Shown piece by piece: positions 56,002-64,000 of a DNA stretch of 64,000 nt (positions within the stretch are counted from its first letter, which is position 1; each line of letters opens with the position of its first letter). The DNA lies in assembly GCF_014191605.1 (NCBI RefSeq), contig NZ_JACHWU010000001.1, positions 1,612,001 to 1,676,000 of the forward strand. Direction: 5' to 3'. The notes beneath the pieces were generated by a model. The model made no database searches. It was given only the letters and a program-made list of their open reading frames with translations, and was not told the origin of the DNA. Position numbers and translations under genes: made by a program. This stretch comes from Prauserella isguenensis (GTDB lineage Bacteria > Actinomycetota > Actinomycetes > Mycobacteriales > Pseudonocardiaceae).

Positions 56002-56937
56002 ATGCGTCGCCCCATCGCGTTGTTGACCGCCCTGCTCGCAGGTCTCGTGCTGGCCGGTTGCGGCTCGGGGCCGAGCCAGGTGCACTCGGCGGCCATCGTC
56101 GGCGACCGGTCGGTGCCGCTGGACGACGTGCAGCACGAGATCGACTGGCTGCTGGACAACGTGCCGCAGGCGCAACAGGCACAGCGGCAGGGCAAGGTGG
56201 ACATGTTCGCGCGCGAGATCGTTCGCGGGCGCGTGATCCACGAGCTGGCGCAGATCGCGGCGAAGCGCGAAGGTGTGAAGGCCGGTCGCGGCGAGATCGA
56301 CGAGCTGATCCGCGGCAGCGGCGGGGTCGACGAGGTATCCCGGTCGGCGGGGGTGGAGCCGAGCAGGGTGCGGGACCTCGCCTCGGACCAGATCGTGCTG
56401 CAGGAGCTGGCGCGCAAGTACATCGGCAGGCTGTCGGTGAACCTGGTCGGCACCGTCATCAGCGGTGACGAGCCCGGCAACAGTGCCAAGGAGCAGGCGA
56501 CCGCGCTCGGCAGGCGGATCGCGGACGATCCGGAGCGGGTACGGGCCATCGCGAGGGACGCGGGTCATCAGCTGGTCGACGAGGAGCTCGACTTCGCCGA
56601 GGCGCTCCAGAACGATCCGGAGCTGGCGACGAGCGCGGTGTTCGGTTCGCAGGAGGGCACGGTCGTCGTGGTCCAGCCGAGCAGGCAGCAGGCGGGCTGG
56701 CTGGTCGGTCTGGTGGACGAGCGCCGGACCGCCGGGCAGGCCGATGCCGCCGAGCCCCAGGTCAATCCCGAGTACCTCTACTTCGCGGGCCTGCGGATGC
56801 TGCAGCCGGTCGCCGAGGACGTCGGCGTGCGGCTCAACCCGCGTTACGGGCTGTGGGACGAGGCCGCGTTGTCGCCCGCGCCCAACGAGGACGAGTTGAC
56901 CGGAAGGCTCCTGCGGTCACGTACCGTGAACTCATGA
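56002..56937 (+). CDS. SurA N-terminal-domain lipoprotein (peptidyl-prolyl isomerase/foldase-like)
   Basis: 311 aa. The signal peptide MRRPIALLTALLAGLVLAGC ends in a lipobox (LAGC), so it is anchored outside the membrane. Mature residues about 28-150 follow the SurA N-terminal chaperone pattern (VGDRSVPLDDVQHEIDWLLD, REIVRGRVIHELAQIAAKREGV). No clear parvulin domain was recognised in the C-terminal half. A GTG at 55990 would add four residues. ATGA overlap with mazG. It probably assists folding of exported proteins. Confidence 0.82.
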   Translation: MRRPIALLTALLAGLVLAGCGSGPSQVHSAAIVGDRSVPLDDVQHEIDWLLDNVPQAQQAQRQGKVDMFAREIVRGRVIHELAQIAAKREGVKAGRGEIDELIRGSGGVDEVSRSAGVEPSRVRDLASDQIVLQELARKYIGRLSVNLVGTVISGDEPGNSAKEQATALGRRIADDPERVRAIARDAGHQLVDEELDFAEALQNDPELATSAVFGSQEGTVVVVQPSRQQAGWLVGLVDERRTAGQADAAEPQVNPEYLYFAGLRMLQPVAEDVGVRLNPRYGLWDEAALSPAPNEDELTGRLLRSRTVNS

Positions 56938-57899
56938 CCTGGCGATCGGCGACCGTGGTGCTGTGCAGTCCGGCCTTGCCCGACCACGTGCCCGCCGCCG
57001 CGCTGAGCGTGGTCCGCGGGGCGGAACACGTCTACACGGCAGCGGGCCTGCCCGACCCGCTCCGTGCGGCGTTGGACGCGAAACCCGCTCCGCATCCCGA
57101 CGAACTCACGCGGCAGAGCGGCGTGGTCCTCCTGGCGTGCGATGCCGGCGAGTCCGGCGCGGCGGAACTCATCGCCGAGGGGGCCACGGTGATCGAGGCC
57201 CCGGCACCTCCGCTGGAACGGGCCGTCGAGGTGATGGACCGGCTCCGTTCGCCGGGCGGTTGTCCGTGGGACGGCGCCCAGACGCACGAGTCGCTGCGCC
57301 GATACCTCGTCGAGGAGACCTACGAGTTGCTCGAGGCGATCGAGGACGGCGACCGGACAGCGCTCCGCGAGGAACTCGGCGACGTATTGCTGCAGGTGCT
57401 GTTCCATGCGCGCGTCGCGGCCGAGCACGACGCCGACGCGTTCGACATCGACGAGGTCGCGACCCAGCTGGTGACGAAGCTGGTCGGCAGACACCCGTAC
57501 CTGTTCACCGGTGTGGGGCGGGTCGACTCGGCGGAGCAGCAACAGGTTTCCTGGGAAGAGCTGAAACAGCAGGAGAAACAGCGCGAGTCGCTCGTGGACG
57601 GGGTCGCGCTCGGCCAGCCCGCCGCCGCACTCGCGGGCAAGCTCGGCCAGCGGACCGGCCGCGCCGGGGTGCCGTTCGACTTGATTCCCGGCGGTGCCGA
57701 CGACGGATCGCGGCTGTTCCGGATCGCCGCCGCGGCCGCACGTACCGGTACGGACGCCGAGGGCTCGCTGCGCGCTGTCGCGAAGGACTTCGCCGAGCGC
57801 GTCCGGGAAGCCGAACGTGCCGCACGGGCCGCGGGCCGCGATCCGGCCGAGCTCGATGCCGACGGATGGCGGGATTTCTGGCCGGTGTCGCCCGCGTAA
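56934..57899 (+). CDS. mazG: Nucleoside triphosphate pyrophosphohydrolase
   Basis: 321 aa from ATG 56934, overlapping the previous stop. The all-alpha NTP-PPase domain has the ExxE-x12-ExxD magnesium motif in YLVEETYELLEAIEDGD and LREELGDVLLQVLFHARVA, preceded by MDRLRSPGGCPWDGAQTHESLRRYL. The N-terminal 95 residues are a short actinobacterial extension. It removes aberrant NTPs such as 5-OH-dCTP. Located after mfd as in M. tuberculosis (Rv1021). Confidence 0.94.
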   Translation: MTWRSATVVLCSPALPDHVPAAALSVVRGAEHVYTAAGLPDPLRAALDAKPAPHPDELTRQSGVVLLACDAGESGAAELIAEGATVIEAPAPPLERAVEVMDRLRSPGGCPWDGAQTHESLRRYLVEETYELLEAIEDGDRTALREELGDVLLQVLFHARVAAEHDADAFDIDEVATQLVTKLVGRHPYLFTGVGRVDSAEQQQVSWEELKQQEKQRESLVDGVALGQPAAALAGKLGQRTGRAGVPFDLIPGGADDGSRLFRIAAAAARTGTDAEGSLRAVAKDFAERVREAERAARAAGRDPAELDADGWRDFWPVSPA

Positions 57900-57908
57900 C
57901 CTGGCCGG

Positions 57909-58781
57909 GTGAGCGAACGCCCTTCGTCCTCTACACCCGGTGGCGATGGCGGGCCGTCGTGGCCGCTGCCCGGTCCGGCGCTGTCGCGCATCGCTCTGAC
58001 CCTCGGACTCGTCGCGACCGGCCTGCTCCTGGTGTTCACCGTCGGTATGGATCGTGGGGAGCAGCCGAACGCCGAAGGCGCCACGCGGTCGCCTCAGCCC
58101 CAGTCCCAGCCGCAGTCACGGCCGCGAGCCCAGCCGACCGTGCCCGCGGCCGCGACTGCTGCGCCGGTCGACCGGCCTGCGCAGTCCGACGAGGACGAGC
58201 TCGACAAGTGGTCCCGGCAGGTGGGCCGCGCCACCGGGATCCCGGCACGGGCCGCGGCCGCGTACGGACGCGCGGAGATGTGGATGCGGGGTGAGCGCCC
58301 CGGCTGTCACCTGTCGTGGAACACGCTCGCGGCGATCGGGCAGGTCGAATCGCAGCACGGAGCGGCGGGCGGCGAACCGGGAATCGGGCCGGACGGAATG
58401 CCCGCCGCGCCGATCACCGGCCCGTCGCTGGACGGCTCACAGGGGCGCGCCCAGATTCGTGACACCGACCGTGGCGAGATCGACGGTGATGCGACGTGGG
58501 ACCGGGCGGTCGGGCCGATGCGATTTTTGCCTGCGCACTGGCAGCGCTGGGAAAAGCGGGCGACCGGCGACGGGCGCGGTCCCAACCCGCAGGACATCGA
58601 CGACGCCGCGCTCACGGCGGCGCGGTACCTCTGCGCCGACGGACGCGACCTGGCCACGGCCGGGGGTTGGTGGAAGGCGGTCGGCGGGTTCAGGGAGCCC
58701 GCGACCCGAGGTGGCCCGGACGAGTACGCACGCCGGATCGCCGACAAGGCCGGCGGCTACGCGGACCGGGCCCCGGGCTGA
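57909..58781 (+). CDS. Lytic murein transglycosylase (LpqU-like)
   Basis: 290 aa from GTG 57909. A signal anchor lies at about 26-46 (RIALTLGLVATGLLLVFTVG), followed by a Pro/Gln/Ser-rich linker. The SLT_2/MltB-type catalytic domain covers about 98-285: LSWNTLAAIGQVESQHG (catalytic Glu in QVESQH), ITGPSLDGSQG, TWDRAVGPMRFLPAHWQRW and DIDDAALTAARYLCADGRDL. It cleaves glycan strands to 1,6-anhydroMurNAc. Position between mazG and eno equals that of lpqU (Rv1022), but there is no lipobox here. Confidence 0.92.
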   Translation: MSERPSSSTPGGDGGPSWPLPGPALSRIALTLGLVATGLLLVFTVGMDRGEQPNAEGATRSPQPQSQPQSRPRAQPTVPAAATAAPVDRPAQSDEDELDKWSRQVGRATGIPARAAAAYGRAEMWMRGERPGCHLSWNTLAAIGQVESQHGAAGGEPGIGPDGMPAAPITGPSLDGSQGRAQIRDTDRGEIDGDATWDRAVGPMRFLPAHWQRWEKRATGDGRGPNPQDIDDAALTAARYLCADGRDLATAGGWWKAVGGFREPATRGGPDEYARRIADKAGGYADRAPG

Positions 58782-58800
58782 CGACCTCCGGCGCGGCAGG

Positions 58801-59247
58801 TCAGTTGCCGCCGAGCGCGAGCCTGGCCGACACCTCGCCGATCGCGTCCTGGTACTCGGCCTGCGAATGCATCGCCGAGGCCATCCGCAGCTGTCCCAAC
58901 GCCTCGGCGAACCGGCCGAGGCGTTGCAACGTCTTGCCGAGCACGAACCGGGCGTAGTGGTCGGACGGGTCGTGCTCGATGACCTTGCTCAGTGCGTGCT
59001 CGGCCCGCCGTAGCTGCGCGGAATGGAAGTAGGCCCGGCCGGCGAGCAGCTGGACGCTCGGCTTGTCGGGTTCGGCCTCGAGGACCGGTTCGAGGGCCTT
59101 CAGCGCGTCGAGTGGGCGACGCCGTTTGACGAGTGCCTCGGCTTGCCGGAACGCGTGGACGGGCGAATCGCCCGTGTGTGCCGCCGATCGGCCGGACGGC
59201 GTCGGTAGGCCCGCCGGAGGTGGATTCGATGGCGTCGAGTCACCCAT
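58801..59247 (-). CDS. Small tetratricopeptide repeat protein
   Basis: 148 aa. Two or three TPR units at about 30-130: ALVKRRRPLDALKALEPVLEAEPDKPSVQLLAGRAYF, RRAEHALSKVIEHDPSDHYARFVLGKTLQRLGRFAEALGQL. The N-terminus is Pro/Ser/Thr-rich. It is likely a protein-protein adaptor; the partner is unknown. Convergent with the transglycosylase gene (19-nt gap). Confidence 0.88.
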   Translation of the reverse strand: MGDSTPSNPPPAGLPTPSGRSAAHTGDSPVHAFRQAEALVKRRRPLDALKALEPVLEAEPDKPSVQLLAGRAYFHSAQLRRAEHALSKVIEHDPSDHYARFVLGKTLQRLGRFAEALGQLRMASAMHSQAEYQDAIGEVSARLALGGN

Positions 59248-59401
59248 GGTTCAGCGACGGTACCCGCGTCGCAGGCGCTAATCGAGACCTTGACCGGGCA
59301 CCCGTCCGATGATCAACCTGGTGGCGGAGTGTGTGCCGGCTCGCGGCGACCGGCCGGGGCCATGACAGGCGGCGATCATCCGTGTGGTGGACTAGCCCGC
59401 C

Positions 59402-60007
59402 ATGAGCGACCCCGCGATGAGCAACGAAGACCCGAGGTATCTCGGCATCGCGCCGTACCTCTACTACACGGACGCCACCGAGGCGGTGGAGTGGCTCACC
59501 CGCGTGTTCGGGTTCACCGAGAAGGTCCGCTACGTCGATGCGGCCGGCGAGGTGTTCCAGGCGACGCTGAGTGCGGGTGGCTCGGACATCCACCTCGCCG
59601 GTGTCGGCGACGAGTACTGGCCCGCGAAGGGCGTCGACGGGCCGGTCGGCCAGCTGAACGTGGTGTACGTCGACGACGTCGACGCCCAGTTCGAGCGGGT
59701 GGACGAGGCCGTCGGCGACGGCGTCGAAGTGTCCCGACCGCAGGACCAGCCGTACGGGGCGAGGCTGTTCACGGTGCAGGACGTCGGCGGTAACAGCTGG
59801 ACGTTCTGGCAGCACATCTCGGACACCGCGGACCTGCCCGCGGGCTGGCGCGAGATCCGGAACGGGGAAGTCGTCTCCGGCAGCGGAGCCGAGGGCAGCG
59901 GAGCCGACGGCAGCGGAGCCGACGGCAGCGGAGCCGAGGGCGGCGAGGACGTGGGCGACGGGGAGCCCGGCAACGCCGAAGGTGCTGGAGAGCCCGCCGC
60001 AGGCTGA
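59402..60007 (+). CDS. VOC-family (glyoxalase/bleomycin resistance-like) protein with acidic repeat tail
   Basis: 201 aa. Residues about 15-145 are a VOC domain of the PhnB-like type (APYLYYTDATEAVEWLTRVFGF, SDIHLAGVGDEYW, YVDDVDAQFERVDEAVGDG, RLFTVQDVGGNSWTFWQH). The C-terminal 50 residues contain four GSGAE/GSGAD repeats encoded by a 15-bp tandem repeat, then an acidic stretch. Function unknown; the fold suggests metal-dependent isomerase or dioxygenase, or ligand binding. Confidence 0.88.
   Translation: MSDPAMSNEDPRYLGIAPYLYYTDATEAVEWLTRVFGFTEKVRYVDAAGEVFQATLSAGGSDIHLAGVGDEYWPAKGVDGPVGQLNVVYVDDVDAQFERVDEAVGDGVEVSRPQDQPYGARLFTVQDVGGNSWTFWQHISDTADLPAGWREIRNGEVVSGSGAEGSGADGSGADGSGAEGGEDVGDGEPGNAEGAGEPAAG
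59879..59938 (+). repeat. Four 15-bp tandem repeats inside the VOC gene
   Basis: Unit GGCAGCGGAGCCGA plus G or C, starting at 59879, 59894, 59909 and 59924. It encodes GSGAE/GSGAD pentapeptides in the C-terminal tail. Confidence 0.9.
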
Positions 60008-60133
60008 CCCGATCGGGCGTTGAGACGTTTGCCACTGCCCGCTCGAGCCGCCATCTGTGCACGTCGACGTGCGCGTGCCTCCAACGGGTGATCTACAACG
60101 CCCGATACGCTCCCTTCCAGGCGACTACGTTGA

Positions 60134-60151
60134 GTGCCGTCAGAACGGCAC
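60134..60151 (+). promoter_or_regulatory. Leader hairpin upstream of eno
   Basis: GTGCCGT-CAGA-ACGGCAC, a perfect 7-bp stem ending 19 nt before the eno GTG, just before the GAGGAG ribosome site. It may stabilise the mRNA or affect initiation. Confidence 0.45.
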
Positions 60152-60161
60152 AACCGGGTGA

Positions 60162-61457
<1,296 letters not shown>

Positions 61458-61464
61458 CGCGACC

Positions 61465-62004
61465 GTGGCCGACCGGGGGAGAACGCGCACCAGGCGCGGT
61501 GGGGGCCGAGCAGGCGGCTCGGCCCCCCGCGACCTGCGGTCGTCGCAGCGCACTCGGCGTTCCGGCGACCGCAGGTCGGCCCTGCGCCGCCCGACGGCCT
61601 CGAAACGCGCCGCGAGCGCGGCCAGGGTGCTGGGGATGTCCACGACGCGCCGAGCTGCCGTCGTGGCGATCGTGGTGTGCGCGCTGGCGTTCACCATCGC
61701 GGTTCCGTTGCGGACGTATCTGTCGCAGCGCGCGGAGGTCGCCGAGCAGGAAGCCCGGCAGGAGCAGCTGCAGCAGCAGGTCGAACGCCTCGAGGAGCGC
61801 CGGGCCGAACTGTCCGACCCGGCGCTCCTCGAGGCGGAGGCGAGGCGCAGACTTCGGTACGTGATGCCGGGCGAGACGCCGTACATCGTGCAGCTTCCCG
61901 AGGACAAGGCGGCCGACCGCGAGCCTGCGCCGGAGGACGGCGAGCCGAAGCGTCACGGGGCCTGGTACGAGCAACTGTGGAATGGCGTGACCGAAGGTGA
62001 ATAG
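61465..62004 (+). CDS. FtsB/DivIC-like septum formation protein
   Basis: 179 aa from GTG 61465. A very basic Arg/Gly-rich cytoplasmic N-terminus of about 55 residues leads to one transmembrane helix (AAVVAIVVCALAFTIAVPL, about 65-83), a coiled coil (QRAEVAEQEARQEQLQQQVERLEERRAEL) and the conserved DivIC tail with RRRLRYVMPGETPYIV. It joins FtsQ/FtsL in the divisome. The N-terminal extension is longer than in E. coli FtsB but normal for actinobacteria. Confidence 0.92.
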   Translation: MADRGRTRTRRGGGRAGGSAPRDLRSSQRTRRSGDRRSALRRPTASKRAASAARVLGMSTTRRAAVVAIVVCALAFTIAVPLRTYLSQRAEVAEQEARQEQLQQQVERLEERRAELSDPALLEAEARRRLRYVMPGETPYIVQLPEDKAADREPAPEDGEPKRHGAWYEQLWNGVTEGE

Positions 62005-62503
62005 GACCGACTTCGAACCGGTGACCGCTGCGGACCGGGAGATCATCGCGGAGCAGCTGGGCAGGCCGCCGCGGGCGCTGCGGGCGGTCGCGGCGCGATG
62101 CCCGAGCGGGCATCCCAGCGTCGTCCAGACCAGTCCGCGGCTCGAGGACGGCACTCCGTTCCCGACGCTGTACTACCTGACGTGCCCGAACCTGAACTCG
62201 CTCGTCGGCGGGCTCGAGGCGCGCGGTGTGATGCGGGAGATGACCGAGCGGCTCGATTCCGACGAGGAGCTCGCCGCCGCGTATCTCCGTGCCCACGAGG
62301 AATACCTGGCCGAACGTGACGCGATCGACCCGCTCGGCCACGAGGTCACCGCGGGCGGAATGCCGAAGCGGGTCAAGTGCCTGCACGTGCACCTCGCGCA
62401 CACGCTCGCGCGCGGCGAAGGTGTGAACCCGTTCGGGGACGAGACGCTGCAGTTGCTGCACGACCTCGGCTGGCCGAACGGCGACTGCGCGGCCCACGAC
62501 TGA
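61997..62503 (+). CDS. DUF501 family protein
   Basis: 168 aa. Conserved features of DUF501: IIAEQLGRPPRALRAVAARCPSGHPSVVQTSP, PTLYYLTCPNLNSLVGGLEA and MPKRVKCLHVHLAHTLARGEGVNPFGDE. The CPSGHP and KCLHVHLAH cysteine/histidine pairs could bind a metal. Function unknown. GTG 61997 overlaps the FtsB-like gene by 8 nt; the eno-ftsB-DUF501 order is conserved (Rv1023-Rv1025). Confidence 0.92.
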   Translation: MNRTDFEPVTAADREIIAEQLGRPPRALRAVAARCPSGHPSVVQTSPRLEDGTPFPTLYYLTCPNLNSLVGGLEARGVMREMTERLDSDEELAAAYLRAHEEYLAERDAIDPLGHEVTAGGMPKRVKCLHVHLAHTLARGEGVNPFGDETLQLLHDLGWPNGDCAAHD

Positions 62504-62645
62504 CGCCCCACATCGCGGCGACACCGGTACGGGTAGCCCGACCGGACCAACCTCACGAGTAGCCACTCGTTCGCGTGTGGAAGCCGTTTCCGTTGGGCAT
62601 TCCTCCGGCGGACACGAGCGTCGCAGGCGCACGCGAGGAGGGGGC

Positions 62646-64000
62646 GTGAACAGACCGCGAAGAGCCCGGTTCCGGCACAAGTCGGCGGCCATCCTGCTGA
62701 CGGTATCGCTGGCGGTGGTGCCCGCGGCGTTGCTGAGTGACCGGGCCGAACACGCGTACGGATCGACTGATCCGACCGCTGCGGCCGAACCCGGCGACGG
62801 CGCAGGCAGTACCGAGAGCGGTAATCCGGTGGGAGTCGACGGCAGCCTGCCGTCCCCTCCTGCGCTCGACGAACTGATGATCGAGATGCCCACACCGGGG
62901 CCGTTGGGAATCCCCGGGAGCATGCTCGAGGCGTACCGCCAGGCGGCGCGCACTCTGGGTGCCGAACTGCCGGACTGCGGTGTGGACTGGGCCCTCCTGG
63001 CCAGTGTCGGACGCTCGGAGTCGAACCACGCGCGGGGCGGGTTCGTCGACGCCGACGGCACGACCCGGGAACGCATCACCGGGCCGGTGCTGAACGGTGG
63101 CCCCGGGGTCGCCGCCATCCGGGACACCGACGGTGGGGTGCTCGACGGCGACACGACGTGGGACCGGGCCGTCGGCCCGATGCAGTTCGTGCCCGACACG
63201 TGGAGGAAGTACGGCGCGGACGGCAACGGCGACGGCCGGGCCGACCCGAACAACATCCATGACGCGACGCTCACCGCAGGGCGGTACCTCTGCGCGGGCG
63301 GGACGGACCTCCGGAACGGCGGCGAATTGCGCGCGGCCCTGCACCGCTACAACGACTCGCGCTCGTACGTCGAGACCGTGATCCGCTGGGCCCAGGCTTA
63401 CCGCGACGGTGTGCTGCCCATCCCGGACAGCGACGTGCCCCTCGGCGTGCCCCCGGACCTCGTTGCCGAGCCCCCCGAGCCGAAACCCGACCGGCCGCCT
63501 CCGCCCGACGTCATGGCAGCGCCCGAACCGCAGAACGGCGGTCCGCGGCCCGGCGGTGGCTCCGGTGGCCATGCGGACGGTTCTGCGGAGGGCTCTGCGG
63601 GCGACGCCGGCAGACCCGGAAGCGGCAGCGGCGAGGCCACGGCGCCGAAACCGGGACCGCACCGTCCGAACCAGCCCGGCAACGGCGGCAACGGCGGTCA
63701 CGGAGACAACGGCGGCCACGGTGGTGGCTCCGGTAGCCACGCCCCCGATCACGGCAACGGAGCCGGTAGGCCCGGCCCGGGCGGCGGCCACGGTGACGGT
63801 TCCGGCGACGCCGGTCCTGGTACCGGTAACCCTGGGACCGGCAACCCGGGGACTGGCAACCCGGGCACGGGTAACCCTGGGACGGGGAACCCGGGCACCG
63901 GTAACCCTGGGACGGGGAACCCAGGGACTGGCAACCCGGAGACCGGCAACCCGGGGACCGGCAACCCTGGGAACGGTGGGGGCCACGGAGACGGCGGTGC
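62646..64000 (+). CDS. Secreted lytic transglycosylase with PGTGN repeat region (partial, 3' end off window)
   Basis: GTG 62646 follows a GAGGAGGGGGC site; at least 451 codons are present before the right edge. N-terminal signal/anchor (SAAILLTVSLAVVPAALL, about 13-30). The SLT_2 domain lies at about 85-255: WALLASVGRSESNH (catalytic Glu), ITGPVLNGGPGVA, TTWDRAVGPMQFVPDTWRKYGADGNGDGRADPNNIHDATLTAGRYL. Afterwards come Pro-rich and Gly/His/Asn-rich segments and ten PGTGN-type pentapeptides. It is paralogous to the 57909 gene but has a large low-complexity extension that may span the wall. Confidence 0.88.
   Translation, partial: MNRPRRARFRHKSAAILLTVSLAVVPAALLSDRAEHAYGSTDPTAAAEPGDGAGSTESGNPVGVDGSLPSPPALDELMIEMPTPGPLGIPGSMLEAYRQAARTLGAELPDCGVDWALLASVGRSESNHARGGFVDADGTTRERITGPVLNGGPGVAAIRDTDGGVLDGDTTWDRAVGPMQFVPDTWRKYGADGNGDGRADPNNIHDATLTAGRYLCAGGTDLRNGGELRAALHRYNDSRSYVETVIRWAQAYRDGVLPIPDSDVPLGVPPDLVAEPPEPKPDRPPPPDVMAAPEPQNGGPRPGGGSGGHADGSAEGSAGDAGRPGSGSGEATAPKPGPHRPNQPGNGGNGGHGDNGGHGGGSGSHAPDHGNGAGRPGPGGGHGDGSGDAGPGTGNPGTGNPGTGNPGTGNPGTGNPGTGNPGTGNPGTGNPETGNPGTGNPGNGGGHGDGG
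63816..63965 (+). repeat. Ten 15-bp tandem repeats encoding PGTGN
   Basis: Ten in-frame 15-nt units, nine encoding Pro-Gly-Thr-Gly-Asn and the ninth PETGN, with a partial eleventh. Codon choice varies between units (GGG/GGC/GGT, ACC/ACT/ACG) while the peptide is kept, showing selection on the protein repeat rather than recent DNA duplication. Confidence 0.92.

Overview
The window is very GC-rich actinobacterial chromosome with no plasmid, phage or transposon genes. It most likely comes from the Pseudonocardiales. Three things suggest this: DUF6292 and DUF5994 proteins (recalled as common in that order), cell-wall-related genes (RpfB, protein O-mannosyltransferase, a DUF4185/GH183-family protein), and gene order from about 22.6 kb to the right edge that follows the Mycobacterium tuberculosis block pmt-rsmI-pabB / metG-tatD-rpfB-rsmA-ispE-pks16-pth-rplY-prs-glmU-tRNA-Gln-tetR-mfd-mazG-lpqU-eno-ftsB-DUF501. 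The genus cannot be fixed from sequence alone.

Left part (1-2.5 kb): small accessory genes (DUF6292 fragment, DUF5994, GNAT acetyltransferase, deazaflavin-dependent oxidoreductase). 2.5-12.1 kb is a phenylacetate catabolic locus. Leftward run paaI-paaK-tetR(paaR-like); rightward run paaH, paaZ, paaA-B-C-D-E. PaaK makes phenylacetyl-CoA, PaaABC(D)E epoxidises the ring, PaaZ opens the oxepin and oxidises the aldehyde, PaaI is a proofreading thioesterase and PaaH a later beta-oxidation step. Two matching 22-bp TetR-type operators lie before paaH and before paaZ. paaF/G/J are not in the window.

12.1-31 kb: convergent intergenic region with 21-nt tandem repeats; trpS overlapping two paralogous receptor-like Ser/Thr kinases; SGNH esterase; propionate/acetate-CoA ligase; a third kinase with an N-terminal membrane domain; O-mannosyltransferase; rsmI; pabB; a DUF4185 protein; a degenerate GH25-like protein; a PadR-controlled DrrAB-type ABC exporter with a palindromic operator.

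31-49.8 kb: housekeeping (metG, tatD, rpfB, rsmA, ispE, ABC-F ATPase, acyl-AMP ligase, divIVA-like, pth, rplY, prs, glmU, a diguanylate cyclase and tRNA-Gln). Between rsmA and ispE is the most unusual unit: a SAM-riboswitch-like leader, then a 30-codon leader peptide whose Shine-Dalgarno overlaps the riboswitch P1 helix, then an orphan MetN-like protein with a NIL domain in which nearly all ABC catalytic motifs except Walker A are altered.

49.8-64 kb: desaturase plus TetR with a palindromic operator, mfd, an AT-richer island with three consecutive hairpins, SurA-like lipoprotein, mazG, two lytic transglycosylases, TPR and VOC proteins, eno, FtsB/DivIC-like protein and DUF501. The last gene runs off the right edge in a PGTGN repeat domain; the first gene runs off the left edge.
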